Assembly (NCBI RefSeq): GCF_017876755.1
Contig: NZ_JAGIOO010000001.1
Span: forward strand, 2,170,001 to 2,234,000
Direction of reading: 5' to 3'
DNA: 64,000 bases
DNA from: Crossiella equi
GTDB lineage: Bacteria; Actinomycetota; Actinomycetes; Mycobacteriales; Pseudonocardiaceae
The notes beneath the pieces were generated by a model. The model was not told the origin of the DNA. It ran no database searches and saw only the letters and a list, made by a program, of their open reading frames with translations. Positions 39,101 to 45,789 of the stretch are shown one piece after another. Numbering within the stretch: the stretch's first letter is position 1; each line of letters opens with the position of its first letter. The position numbers were made by a program, and so were the translations under genes.

Positions 39101-39215
39101 CGGGTACGACGCCGATGTCCGCCTCGGCGACGTCGAGGCGATCACCAGCACCGAGGCACTGCTCGACCGCGTCGTGGACTGTCTGCGCCGTCTCGCGGAA
39201 CCGCACCAGGACTAG
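30126..39215 (+). CDS. Hybrid PKS-NRPS: KS-(AT0)-DH-KR-ACP-C-A-T-R
   Basis: The product is 3029 residues from ATG 30126 (GAGAGGA upstream). KS: about 9-425 with Cys173, His308 and His345. A short AT-like stretch (about 515-660) reads GHGAG at 584-588, with Gly586 in place of the nucleophile Ser. DH: His752 and Asp920. KR: TGAFGGIG from 1236 and Tyr1380. ACP: Ser1523. C: His1721-His1722 and Asp1726. A: about 2060-2545 with the core at 2220 and Asp in FDISVP. T: Ser2610. Terminal reductase: Gly2686 site, Tyr2838 and Lys2842, predicting release as aldehyde or alcohol. One polyketide extension to an enoyl unit is followed by one amino acid. The acyl donor must come from elsewhere. Confidence 0.95.
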   Translation: MNSFDTGSAETAIIGMACRLPGAAHDLDGLAEVVLGALDATSDLPADRYAARTQDLPAPVRHGGFLADSPWLFDHAAFAISLKEATYTDPQHRLLLEVAYHALEDAGIDPSSLRGTRTGVFVGLSTQDYARRMAEGGEYNGFFARGSGGCMAAGRISYHLGLEGPSVVVDTACSSSLVAVHQARAALASGECDLAIVAGVTLLLSHDYGVDFDQAGMLAADGRCKPFTTRADGFARGEGVGAVVLTRPELARAQGRRVHACVLGSAVNSDGRSNGITAPSQKSQRRVITDAMADAGVRAEQVAYVETHGTGTDLGDRIELSALAEVFGGRETPLHLGALKANLAHTESAAGIANLIKAAFCVSRGFFPPHAFHTDVDNGLALDRFHGTIPGTPVAWPETDRRIGGVSSFGISGTNAHVIVGNPESRETRPSESTVDVPGHVLHLSARTAPALRALAVRYAEHLARTPAVDLGALGEAVLRQRQVWPHHRLSVTGRDAAELAAALRARAEDGVVPSPTRKVLFHLGGQGHELAAYPGLQAVFEDCAARVGALAGGDSPLLSRFLHDYALGTFWLSLGVRPHAVLGHGAGRYAAACLTGELDLETAVRELLADTPAETPDAAAVLQAALDAEAEIVLDLGATPESSARGKALADGRVRWLATVEEALAGLVEYRRLDPRAAHRALWGEEPVAHHVDLPHYPFDRALLVPPSWTAEPAPARPEVAPLLTSGTPGAGSQDLVVDAGSAAQAWVTQHRVGGQAVLPGTFSLTAALELSARWLSLGGTPTAPEALEISNLTLQRPVVFAEDTATRRLRFTFEAANASGRHTVRLLDADQPELPVCVDAQVGLAPAAQPSPGPVLADGTAWESSEPFYTQYARHGVEYGELFRRVTRFHRVGPTEIVARIEPPAATGLAVTHPAFLDSCLHTLGMCVGLPDRAYAPVSVSTVRIHDHRAWDQPLHSHVVLRAVTPQLSEGDLRVYTEQGTLVAELLGVTCRGIADSGFEQRPRVHHDLVWEPRTPAAPDALAGQTWLLADFDSPERQVGLFDELERGGAHAVPLELGTWYPDARPGFPVAWRAIPAVHTLVVGGLGSVSATGPEQVAETLASYLKTLHALVGFLEDRHPGALRQLCLLHEPSPAAGETSDMLAAGLAHAVALAFPTEFPRLRAGVLSGDTAVTGTAQAIAGMREHPAEPVPDGLRTPFWRYAAGELAQQCTRPVAGGATEAFQCHPDGVYAVTGAFGGIGRLVVESLVRDHGCTRLLLLTRAAEPTDAERIAWCDSLRARYGVHLGLVPCDLADPASVTAALSLVRTTLRGVFHLAGTTDDRSLGNTDAAQLRRVLAGKAWGAWALHQATRDFPRLDVFALFSSVAALVPSPGQLTYALANTCLAHLADRRAERGLPATVLHWGSWAGTGMMGEAAPRTRSAAMRALRQLDPAEATGLLFQALADNRPVAQAVFATNDSAATAPRPTAPRPAAAPERTASAPAAEEGLDAVLLALIATETGEAADGIDAEVSLEDLGVDSVSTIRIRGELQDRYQVSIPATLFLETKTVRAIRDELAAIIEPAAGTTPEPVADVCESVQRFDTAVQLPLSLNQFALWYEQLRVPDNHAYHCAVGWRIEGDDLHVDALRETWAGLLAEHELLRATFDGVDGEPSYYVHGVGSVPEVAEIHLETLPGAEDVQPRVQALLRAEMPLDRVPPTRVRLLRVPGEATYLVFLSHHVVMDAEAMFHVGVQLLRALVGEEVPAGTASTPYREFVQAQRAITPARLDAAVEHTLRSLVTEDGDLVRLELPTDRPRPTEPTPAGGSVAFVPSPEAAAALAAVPAGRRTALCLGTWLLLLARYTGQQRLVTGIALNGRSQQRWMDTVGHFVNVLPLGLTVDERAMTVDGLVASVREALLNCVEHQDVPLAVLARDQRLRSAQGQSELLQTYFNYFDASAMARAAGAAADQVSPLLIPQQEAQFDVSLWVTQLAGSFRFELKYRADLYDEDTIARMGAHYDRLLTGLADPAHNGSTLSGLPMLAPAELAPLAAGTGPLGGEVRPLPAPAKLTHEIFEEHVLATPDAIAVEWGTHTLTYAELDAAANTLAESLRGLGIGLEDRVGLLLPRFGSPETAIAMLAIWKCRAAYVALDLKHPAARTGYMLDTASCTAVVVRTGALSEQAREALAQRPELARVAVRLDPASRELAVRAPENPVPAKAPAVTEREKSGRLAYVLYTSGSTGNPKGVMVEHGGLVERLEWMREYFSFGPADKFLQGTVITFDISVPEFFLPLIAGGAMVLFAEDDNEHSHPAVCDRHGVTLMSTVPSLINVLVDRLVRCASLRDVISVGEILMAPVVNAWLASGTRARLQNLYGPTEATIYATYHHCDTPPAGTGALIGVACEGVLCWVLDPLGRPVPVGVPGELYLGGSGVARGYLGAAANPFADNPGQAEGERMYKTGDLVRWLADGTLEYIGRNDFRVKLRGQLIELGEIDHALMDVPGVRHATTLVLEDPSQGKQLLAAVIGDGLVEADLQAVLGQRLPVYMVPWRILSYEEFPLNSSGKVDRKALGARLLADVAASLEESARDSGTAPATGAERAVAELWSRLLGIPDIGVAQSFFRLGGNSLTLTKMVLEAERELGLGVDLGRFLQSPDIRGFLAATGQGTAPAATAPWRADLADLAPARAFPGTTVKPDGAYLLTGATGHLGTHLLKQLLTRTGAHVYAVVRAADDEQAGQRLAQRYAEVFAGTYDHRRVTALAADLGTPRFGLSPERYAELTGRVSRIVHSAAHVNHSADYQTMRTGNVTATRHVLAFAADAGVEHLHFVSTQYAGLPELTERWADERTLEGLEGGYEQTKYVAELLARHAAAAGYPVSAYRLPLLIDGTDTRSHEQNHFVMFALKCLAIRAYPEIPLETAIVPTEHAAEFLVARSTTVAPSAVRNPHLGRLSTEDVMVALSETSPMKSLPYEEWLARVKSETLETEPFFRVLPLYTGIGDLTGIRPVGSAGYDADVRLGDVEAITSTEALLDRVVDCLRRLAEPHQD

Positions 39216-39244
39216 CCCACTCCCACCAGAAGAAGGTGACCACC

Positions 39245-40429
39245 ATGCACGTCAGCAAGACGCGCCACATCAGCTTTTTCGACACCACCCTCCGCGACGG
39301 CGAGCAGGCCCCGGGGTACGCGCTGACCATCGACCAGAAGATCGCGCTGGCCGAGACCAACGAGCGCCTCGGGATGAACGTCATCGAGACCGGCTTCCCG
39401 ATCTCCTCCCCGGCCGACTTCGAGGCCACCCGGCAGATCAGCCAGCTGCTGAAGAAGGCCAAGCCCTGCGGCTTCTCCCGGCTGCTCAAGGACGACATCG
39501 ACGCCTGCGCGGACTCGATGGTCGGCCACCACCCGGACCCGCAGATCGAGCTGCTGGTCTCCTCCTCCGACATCCACATCCGCTACAAGCAGGGCTCCAC
39601 CCGCGAGGCGATCACCGAGCAGACCCGGGCCGCGGTGCGCCACGCCAAGGAGCGCGGCTTCACCGACATCTCGCTGGCCCTGGAGGACGCCACCCGCGCG
39701 GACGTCGCCTTCCTCAAGGAGCTGTCCGGGCACGCCATCGACGAGGGCGTGACCACGCTGGCCGTCCCGGACACCGTGGGCTGCGCGCTGCCCGGCGAGT
39801 ACAAGGAGCTGATCAGCGAGATCCGCGCGTTCGTCGGTGAGGACATCACGGTGTCCGTGCACACCCACGACGACCTCGGCCTGGCCGTGGCCAACAGCCT
39901 CGCCGGTCTGGAGGGCGGCGCGAACGAGGTGCAGACCACGCTGTGCGGCATCGGCGAGCGGGCGGGCAACTGCTCCTTCGAGGAGATGGTCGCGATCCTG
40001 GCGAACAAGCAGCACCAGCTGGGCATGACCTACGACATCGTGCAGCACCGCATCCACCAGGCCACCGCCCAGCTCGCCGAGTACGTGAACCTGCGGCTGC
40101 CGCGGCACAAGTCCATCATCGGCGAGAACGCCTTCGCCACCGCCGCGGGCATCCACCAGCAGGGCGTGATGAAGTACCGCTTCATCTACGAGTTCATGCG
40201 CGCCGAGGACTTCGGCGGCGAGTCGCGGATCGTCGTCGGCCGCCACAGCGGGCGCAGCATCCTGCGCCAGCGCCTCAACGAGGCCGGGATCAAGGACATC
40301 GAGCCCACCCGGCTGGACGCCCTCTACGCCACGGTGATGACCTCCGGCCGCGCCGAGGACTACAACGACGCGAAGCTGCTGGCCGACCTGTACGCCGGGC
40401 TCGACGCCGACGTCGACCTGGCCTCCTAG
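39245..40429 (+). CDS. Short 2-isopropylmalate synthase-like enzyme (no regulatory domain)
   Basis: The product is 394 residues from ATG 39245. The DRE-TIM barrel is intact: FFDTTLRDGEQAPG at the start, VPDTVGCALPGEY, the metal-binding HTHDDLGLAVAN, and GIGERAGNCSFEE. It ends near residue 394, whereas full LeuA enzymes are about 500-600 residues with a C-terminal leucine-binding domain. It thus resembles homocitrate-synthase-like or pathway-specific enzymes that escape feedback. It would condense acetyl-CoA with a 2-oxoacid to start one-carbon chain extension, completed by the next four genes. The actual 2-oxoacid is unknown. Confidence 0.9.
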   Translation: MHVSKTRHISFFDTTLRDGEQAPGYALTIDQKIALAETNERLGMNVIETGFPISSPADFEATRQISQLLKKAKPCGFSRLLKDDIDACADSMVGHHPDPQIELLVSSSDIHIRYKQGSTREAITEQTRAAVRHAKERGFTDISLALEDATRADVAFLKELSGHAIDEGVTTLAVPDTVGCALPGEYKELISEIRAFVGEDITVSVHTHDDLGLAVANSLAGLEGGANEVQTTLCGIGERAGNCSFEEMVAILANKQHQLGMTYDIVQHRIHQATAQLAEYVNLRLPRHKSIIGENAFATAAGIHQQGVMKYRFIYEFMRAEDFGGESRIVVGRHSGRSILRQRLNEAGIKDIEPTRLDALYATVMTSGRAEDYNDAKLLADLYAGLDADVDLAS

Positions 40430-40439
40430 GAAGAAGCGC

Positions 40440-41384
40440 ATGAACACCGACTTCATCTGGCACAACGGCAGCATCAAGCCCTGGGCCGAGGCCACCGTCA
40501 ACGTCAGCGCGCACGCCCTGCACTACGGCTCCTCGGTCTTCGAGGGCGAGCGGGTGTACCAGACCCCCGACGGCCCGGCCTTCTTCCGCCTGGCCGAGCA
40601 CACCCGCCGCCTGTTCTTCTCGGCCAAGGTGCACGGGATCGAGATCCCGTACGCCCCCGAGGAGATCGACGCGGCCTGCCACCGGGTGGTCGCGGCCAAC
40701 GGGCTGGAGTCGGCGTACCTGCGCCCCATCGCCTTCCGTGGTGCGGGCAGCCTGGAGGTGGTGCCCAAGCGCGGCGGCCCGGTGGACGTGGCCGTCATCG
40801 CGCTGAGGCTGGGCGCCTACCTGGGCGACGCGGTCGAGCACGGCGCCGACGTGTGCGTCTCCTCCTGGCACCGCCCCGCGCCCAACACCTTCCCCGCCTG
40901 GGCCAAGGCCGGTGGCAACTACCTGTCCAGCCAGCTGATCAGCCAGGAGGCCTACCGCAACGGCTACGACGAGGGCATCGCCCTGGGCCACAACGGGATG
41001 CTCGGCGAAGGCGCGGGGGAGAACGTGTTCCTGGTGCGGCAGGGCACGCTGCTGACCCCGTCGGGCGGCTCCGGCATCCTGGCCGGGATCACCCGGGACA
41101 CGGTGCTCACCCTCGCCGGGGAGCTGGGTGTGCCCGTCCAGGAGTGCGACCTGCCCCGCGAGGCGCTCTACGCCGCCGACGAGGTGTTCATGACCGGCAC
41201 CGCCGTCGAGATCACCCCGGTCCGCTCCGTCGACCGCAAGCCGGTCGGCGAGGGCAAGCCGGGCCCCGTGACCCAAGCCCTGCAACAGGCCTTCCACGGC
41301 CTGTTCGACGGGCGCACCGAAGACCGTTGGGGCTGGCTGACACCGCTCGACCCCGACCACGCCGCTGGAGGAGACCTCTCATGA
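40440..41384 (+). CDS. ilvE: Branched-chain aminotransferase, IlvE type
   Basis: The product is 314 residues from ATG 40440, ten bases after the synthase. The PLP lysine is Lys156 in [12 protein letters not shown]. Other fold-type IV motifs are [23 protein letters not shown] and [12 protein letters not shown]. The length and the ending ([10 protein letters not shown]) are of the enterobacterial IlvE kind, shorter than the roughly 360-residue enzyme usual in actinomycetes (from memory). It makes the amino acid from the extended 2-oxoacid. Its stop overlaps the leuC start (ATGA). Confidence 0.92.
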   Translation: MNTDFIWHNGSIKPWAEATVNVSAHALHYGSSVFEGERVYQTPDGPAFFRLAEHTRRLFFSAKVHGIEIPYAPEEIDAACHRVVAANGLESAYLRPIAFRGAGSLEVVPKRGGPVDVAVIALRLGAYLGDAVEHGADVCVSSWHRPAPNTFPAWAKAGGNYLSSQLISQEAYRNGYDEGIALGHNGMLGEGAGENVFLVRQGTLLTPSGGSGILAGITRDTVLTLAGELGVPVQECDLPREALYAADEVFMTGTAVEITPVRSVDRKPVGEGKPGPVTQALQQAFHGLFDGRTEDRWGWLTPLDPDHAAGGDLS

Positions 41385-42787
41385 GCAAGCCACGCACCCT
41401 GTTCGAGAAGATCTGGGACGCCCACCTGGTCGCCCCGGAGAGCACCGAGACCCCCGCGGTGCTCTACATCGACCTGCACCTGGTGCACGAGGTCACCTCG
41501 CCACAGGCCTTCACCGAGCTGCGCGACCGGGGCCTGACGCCGCGCCGCCCGGACCGCATGCTGGCCACGGTGGACCACTCCACGCCCACCCTGCCCGTCG
41601 CCGCCGACGGGGAGCGGCCCTATGTCAGCGACGGCGCCCGGAGCCAGGTCGCGCAGCTGGAGCGCAACTGCGAGGAGTTCGGCGTCGAGCTGCACAGCTG
41701 GAACAGCGACGAGCGCGGCATCATCCACGTGATCGCACCGGAGCTGGGCGCCACCCAGCCGGGCATGACCATCGTGTGCGGGGACAGCCACACCTCCACG
41801 CACGGCGCGTTCGGCGCGCTGGCCTTCGGCATCGGCACCACCGAGGTCGGGCACGTGATGGCCACGCAGTGCCTGTTGCAGCGCAAGCCGCAGACCTTCG
41901 CCATCCACGTCGACGGCGAGCTGCCGAAGGGCGTCGGGGCCAAGGACCTGATCCTGCACATCATCGGCCAGATCGGCATGAACGGCGGCACCGGCTACGT
42001 GCTGGAGTACCGCGGCCCGGCCATCGAGGCGCTGTCCATGGAGCAGCGCATGACCGTGTGCAATATGTCGATCGAAGCAGGCGCGCGAGCGGGTCTGATC
42101 GCGCCCGACGAGACCACCTTCGCCTGGCTGAAGGGCCGGGCACGGGCGCCGAAGGGTGCGGACTGGGACGCCGCGGTGGCCCGGTGGTCGGAGCTGCGCA
42201 GCGACGAGGGCGCGCGCTACGACCGCGAAGTGCGCATCGACGCCAGCAAGATCACCCCGACCGTCACCTACGGCACCAACCCGGGCATGGCGATCGCGAT
42301 CGACCTGCCGGTGCCCACCGCGCGCACCCCGCAGGAGCAGAGCGCCCTGGACTACATGGGCAGCGAGCCGGGCAAGCCGATGCGCGGCACGCCGGTGGAC
42401 ATGGTGTTCGTGGGCAGCTGCACCAACTCGCGGCTGGGTGACCTGCGCGAGGCGGCCGAGGTGCTGCGCGGTCGCAAGGTCGCGCCGGGTGTGCGCATGC
42501 TGGTGGTCCCGGGCTCGGAGGCGGTGCGCCGGGACGCCGAGCGCGAGGGCCTGCACGAGGTGTTCACCGCGGCCGGTGCGGAGTGGCGCATCCCGGGCTG
42601 CTCGATGTGCATCGCCATGAACGGTGACCTGGCCCAGCCCGGCCAGCTGGTGGTGAGCACGTCCAACCGCAACTTCGAGGGCCGCCAGGGCAAGGGTGCC
42701 CGCACCGTGCTGGCCAGCCCGGCCACCGCGGCGGCCTCAGCCCTGGCGGGCGTGGTCTCCGACGCCCGCGCCTACCTCGCGTCCTGA
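41381..42787 (+). CDS. leuC: 3-isopropylmalate dehydratase, large subunit
   Basis: The product is 468 residues from ATG 41381, overlapping the aminotransferase stop. The 4Fe-4S ligands are Cys347 (GSCTNSR), Cys407 and Cys410 (PGCSMC). Aconitase-family substrate motifs include [13 protein letters not shown] and [12 protein letters not shown]. With the small subunit it isomerises 2-alkylmalate to 3-alkylmalate. In this cluster it may act on a non-leucine homologue. Confidence 0.95.
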   Translation: MSKPRTLFEKIWDAHLVAPESTETPAVLYIDLHLVHEVTSPQAFTELRDRGLTPRRPDRMLATVDHSTPTLPVAADGERPYVSDGARSQVAQLERNCEEFGVELHSWNSDERGIIHVIAPELGATQPGMTIVCGDSHTSTHGAFGALAFGIGTTEVGHVMATQCLLQRKPQTFAIHVDGELPKGVGAKDLILHIIGQIGMNGGTGYVLEYRGPAIEALSMEQRMTVCNMSIEAGARAGLIAPDETTFAWLKGRARAPKGADWDAAVARWSELRSDEGARYDREVRIDASKITPTVTYGTNPGMAIAIDLPVPTARTPQEQSALDYMGSEPGKPMRGTPVDMVFVGSCTNSRLGDLREAAEVLRGRKVAPGVRMLVVPGSEAVRRDAEREGLHEVFTAAGAEWRIPGCSMCIAMNGDLAQPGQLVVSTSNRNFEGRQGKGARTVLASPATAAASALAGVVSDARAYLAS

Positions 42788-42821
42788 GGCCCCCTCCCAC
42801 CACACTGCTTGGAGCTCTCGC

Positions 42822-43406
42822 ATGGAACCCGTCACCCGCATCCAGTCGCGCACGGCGGTGCTGCTGGACGAGAACATCGACACCGACCGCATCATCCCGG
42901 CGCGCTTCCTCACCGTCACCGACCGCGCGGGCCTGGGCAAGCTGTGCTTCCACGACTGGCGCTACCAGCCGGACGGCACGGACAACCCGGACTTCCCGCT
43001 CAACGAGGTCGACATCAACACCAGCTCGATCCTGGTGGCGGGCCGCAACTTCGGCTGTGGCTCCTCCCGCGAGCACGCCCCCTGGGCCCTGCTCGACTAC
43101 GGGATCCAGGCGGTGCTGTGCAACGAGATCGCGGACATCTTCTGCAACAACGCCCTGAAGAACGGCCTGCTGGCGATCGTCCTCGGTGACGAGCAGCACC
43201 AGTGGCTGTTGGACAATCCCGGGGTGTCCCTGAGCATCGATGTCGAAGCGCAGCGCATCGAACTGCCCGACGGCAGCCACTTCGCGTTCACCCTCGAACC
43301 GTTCGCGCGGCACTGCCTGCTCAACGGCGTCGACCAGCTCGGGTTCCTCTCCCAGCACGCTGACGCGATCAGCGCCTACGAACAGCAGATGGAGAAGTCC
43401 GCATGA
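42822..43406 (+). CDS. leuD: 3-isopropylmalate dehydratase, small subunit
   Basis: The product is 194 residues from ATG 42822 with TTGGAG upstream. It shows [14 protein letters not shown], the swivel-domain motif [14 protein letters not shown] and [14 protein letters not shown]. The size matches the bacterial LeuD family. It is the partner of the preceding leuC. Its stop overlaps the next start (ATGA at 43403-43406). Confidence 0.95.
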   Translation: MEPVTRIQSRTAVLLDENIDTDRIIPARFLTVTDRAGLGKLCFHDWRYQPDGTDNPDFPLNEVDINTSSILVAGRNFGCGSSREHAPWALLDYGIQAVLCNEIADIFCNNALKNGLLAIVLGDEQHQWLLDNPGVSLSIDVEAQRIELPDGSHFAFTLEPFARHCLLNGVDQLGFLSQHADAISAYEQQMEKSA

Positions 43407-44458
43407 AGGCACAGATCGTCACCCTGCCCGGCGACGGCGTGGGCCCGGAGGTCACGGCCGCGGCGGTGGCCGTCCTCGAGGCCGTGGCCACCCGCCACGG
43501 GCACGAGCTCACCTTCCAGGAGCACCTGATCGGGGGCGCGGCGATCGACGCCACGGGCGACCCGCTCCCCCCGGCCACGGCGGAGGCGGCCCAGTCCGCC
43601 GACGCGATCCTGCTGGGCGCGGTGGGCGGCCCGAAGTGGTCGGACCCGAACGCCCCGGTCCGCCCGGAACAGGGCCTGCTGGCCCTGCGCAAGCTCCTGG
43701 GCGTCTACGCCAACCTGCGCCCCCTGACCGTCCACCCGGCCCTGGCCGACCTCTCCCCGCTGAAGAACGAGAAGCTCCAGGGCGTTGACGTCCTCTTCGT
43801 CCGCGAGCTCACGGGCGGCGCCTACTTCGGCACCAAGACCCGCACCGGGGACCTGGCCACCGACGAGTGCCGCTACACGGTCGCCGAGGTCGAACGGGTC
43901 ACCCGCCGCGCCTTCGAGCTGGCACGCCTGCGCCGCAACCACGTCACCTCGGTCGACAAGGCCAACGTGATGGAGACCTCCAGGCTGTGGCGCGACACGG
44001 TCCAGCGCGTGGCCAAGGACTACCCGGACGTGACGCTCGAACACCAGCTGGTCGACTCGATGGCCATGCTCATGCTCTCCCGCCCGTCCACCTACGACGT
44101 GGTCGTCACCGAGAACATGTTCGGCGACATCCTCACCGACGAAGCCGCGGCCCTGGCCGGCTCCCTGGGCCTGCTCCCCTCCGCCTCCCTGGGTGAGGGC
44201 ACCAAGGGCCTCTACGAACCGATCCACGGCTCGGCCCCGGACATCGCGGGCCAGGGTGTGGCCAACCCGACCGGCACCATCCTCTCGGCAGCCCTCCTGC
44301 TCCGCTACTCCCTGGGCCTCCAGCAGGAAGCGGCGGCGGTGGAATCGGCGGTGCACCACGTCCTCGCCGAGGGCCCCCGCACCCGGGACATCGGCGGCAC
44401 CGCCACCACCCAGGAGGTCGTGGACGCGGTCCTGAAGGCCCTCACCGAGACCCGGTGA
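43403..44458 (+). CDS. leuB: 3-isopropylmalate dehydrogenase
   Basis: The product is 351 residues from ATG 43403. Motifs include [20 protein letters not shown], the substrate-binding [26 protein letters not shown] and [12 protein letters not shown]. This is the longer IPMDH form with [11 protein letters not shown]. Housekeeping enzymes of actinomycetes are usually the shorter form (from memory). It oxidises and decarboxylates the 3-alkylmalate to the one-carbon-longer 2-oxoacid. It is the last gene of the cluster and is followed by a perfect hairpin. Confidence 0.95.
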   Translation: MKAQIVTLPGDGVGPEVTAAAVAVLEAVATRHGHELTFQEHLIGGAAIDATGDPLPPATAEAAQSADAILLGAVGGPKWSDPNAPVRPEQGLLALRKLLGVYANLRPLTVHPALADLSPLKNEKLQGVDVLFVRELTGGAYFGTKTRTGDLATDECRYTVAEVERVTRRAFELARLRRNHVTSVDKANVMETSRLWRDTVQRVAKDYPDVTLEHQLVDSMAMLMLSRPSTYDVVVTENMFGDILTDEAAALAGSLGLLPSASLGEGTKGLYEPIHGSAPDIAGQGVANPTGTILSAALLLRYSLGLQQEAAAVESAVHHVLAEGPRTRDIGGTATTQEVVDAVLKALTETR

Positions 44459-44464
44459 CAGCAC

Positions 44465-44494
44465 GGGGCACCAGACCACCGGGTCTGGTGCCCC
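44465..44494. terminator. Perfect 13-base hairpin at the end of the cluster
   Basis: GGGGCACCAGACC (44465-44477) and GGTCTGGTGCCCC (44482-44494) flank a four-base loop. The hairpin lies between leuB and the convergent HNH-like gene and can end both transcripts. It marks the right limit of the biosynthetic cluster. Confidence 0.88.
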
Positions 44495-44500
44495 GCCCCC

Positions 44501-44941
44501 TCAGCGCCGTCCGGTGGTGAGCACGACGAGGAACTGCCCGCCCCCGGCCTCAACCGTGGCGCTGACCGCCAACCCGGGCACCAGCCGGGAGAACCGGTCC
44601 TCCAGCCACTCGACGGCCTCCTGCGCGTCCTGCCGGGTGGGACACCGGGCCACCATCTCCCGGCCCCCCTTGCGCTCCAACCGCCCGGCCACGGTCAGCA
44701 GCGGCGCGGGATCAGCCACGTGCAGGCGCTCGGGCCAGGCGATGACCACCTTCACCGCCCCCTTGCGCGAGTTGCACCCCCGGTGCGCGAGCCGCTCGGC
44801 CACCTTGGCCTTCCGGTCGGCGGTCCGGCTGTCCACACTGGGCCCGAGCGAGTCGTTCACCGACACACCCGGATCCACCGGCTCATCGCAGACCCAGCAC
44901 CGCCAGCCATCACGCTCGGCCACATCATCGAGAAGACTCAC
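44501..44941 (-). CDS. HNH-like zinc-motif protein
   Basis: The product is 146 residues from a GTG at 44941. The first 65 residues carry an HNH-type pattern, RDGWRCWVCDEPVDPG followed by LAHRGCNSRKG, with Cys pairs that would bind zinc and a His before Cys-Asn. The remaining residues are a small alpha/beta region. It may be a small nuclease or a zinc-binding protein. The motif is shorter than in typical HNH nucleases and the function is uncertain. It is convergent with the cluster. Confidence 0.7.
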   Translation of the reverse strand: MSLLDDVAERDGWRCWVCDEPVDPGVSVNDSLGPSVDSRTADRKAKVAERLAHRGCNSRKGAVKVVIAWPERLHVADPAPLLTVAGRLERKGGREMVARCPTRQDAQEAVEWLEDRFSRLVPGLAVSATVEAGGGQFLVVLTTGRR

Positions 44942-44986
44942 CCGAGCAACCTAGCTCCCGGCCACCCCAGGCGACGCGACCACCCG

Positions 44987-45385
44987 CTACGCCGCCCCCA
45001 CGGCCCGATACGCCACACGAACAGCGGGCACCATGAGGAAGCAGCCCCCGAGCACCAGGACCGACGCCTGGGATCCGGTGAACAACGTGGCGACGGCGAA
45101 CACCAGCCCGAGCCCCGCCGCCAGCCCCAGCAACCCCACGGCGGCCACCCGCCAGGACCGGGACAGGCGCTCGGCCAGCCCGGTCAGCACCAGCCCCACC
45201 ACCAACGCCCCCAGCACGACCCCGACGACCACCGCGGACCCGACCAGCCCGAACGCCGCCTCCCCGGCCTCGGTCCGGCTCACGGCCCAGACCAACGGCG
45301 CGGAACTGAACGCGATCACCGCGGCCACCCCACCGGTCACCGCGTCCTGCCGCTCGGCACGAGGACTCCGGTCGATGAAAGGCAT
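44987..45385 (-). CDS. Four-helix membrane protein of unknown function
   Basis: The product is 132 residues from ATG 45385, with GGAGA upstream. Four hydrophobic segments lie at about 17-38, 45-70, 80-102 and 106-128, with short charged loops. I recognise no family motif. It is the last gene on the chromosome side before the tRNA-Pro fragment and lies just beyond the tRNA terminator. Confidence 0.7.
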   Translation of the reverse strand: MPFIDRSPRAERQDAVTGGVAAVIAFSSAPLVWAVSRTEAGEAAFGLVGSAVVVGVVLGALVVGLVLTGLAERLSRSWRVAAVGLLGLAAGLGLVFAVATLFTGSQASVLVLGGCFLMVPAVRVAYRAVGAA

Positions 45386-45419
45386 GTGCTCTCCATTCCC
45401 CCTGAACAGCCACAAAGCA

Positions 45420-45462
45420 AAAGGTCCGCTGAACAACCATCAGGCTGTTCAACGGACCTTTT
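45420..45462 (-). terminator. Terminator of the tRNA-Pro locus
   Basis: A long hairpin (AAGGTCCG...TGAACA pairing with TGTTCA...CGGACCTT, loop ATCA) ends in a run of T on the plus strand and of A on its left side. It lies seven bases beyond the 3' end of the tRNA-Pro fragment, as expected for the native tRNA terminator. Confidence 0.75.
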
Positions 45463-45468
45463 CAGACC

Positions 45469-45511
45469 GTCGGGACGACAGGATTTGAACCTGCGAGCCC
45501 TTGACCCCCAG
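45469..45511 (-). other. 3' fragment of tRNA-Pro(GGG), probable attachment site
   Basis: On the minus strand 43 bases from the anticodon loop (CTGGGGG) to the acceptor end match a proline tRNA. They include the right anticodon arm, TCGCAGGTTCAAATCCTGT and the acceptor strand GTCCCGAC. The 5' half is absent. Upstream sequence departs at the anticodon stem and cannot form a D arm. Integrative elements that insert in tRNA genes leave such a 3' copy at one end. The native terminator lies beyond it, so the inserted DNA is to the right. Confidence 0.75.
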
Positions 45512-45789
45512 GGTCGCCCCAATCACGGCTCTACCTGCGAAAACACCGAAACAGCAGGTGGCGGAAATGCGATTGCGCGTAGCTCGATACGTCTGGGCGC
45601 CGTTGTAGCTCAATGGATCCTCCCATTTTGCTCCCACCACCAGCCTGCACGCTCGTCAGACATCGCCTTGCGATAGCGGTACATATCGGCAACCACGACG
45701 ATGTCACCCCACAGACTGGGGCACCACTCGGCTGACAGGCCGTGGGGTGGCTGCCGACACAGCCACCCCACGTACGGCCGAGAACCAGC
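45512..45789. other. Gene-free start of the putative island
   Basis: No gene is visible. TGGGAG occurs twice on the minus strand (45620-45625 and 45631-45636) with an 11-base period about 110 bases from the tRNA fragment, possibly arm-type recombinase sites. The protease terminator hairpin is at its right end. No integrase gene is in this stretch. Confidence 0.4.
45742..45771 (-). terminator. Perfect 12-base hairpin after the protease gene
   Basis: GTGGGGTGGCTG (45742-45753) and CAGCCACCCCAC (45760-45771) pair around CCGACA, 18 bases beyond the stop of the minus-strand protease gene. Confidence 0.75.

Noticed and set aside
30033-39206. A 3057-codon open frame opposite the megasynthase gene
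   Set aside because: It is an antisense shadow caused by high third-position GC. It has no family motifs and is Gly/Arg/Val-rich.
45600-45640. GTTGTAGCTCAATGG resembling a tRNA D arm
   Set aside because: No anticodon or T arm can be built around it; it is probably chance or island-end sequence.
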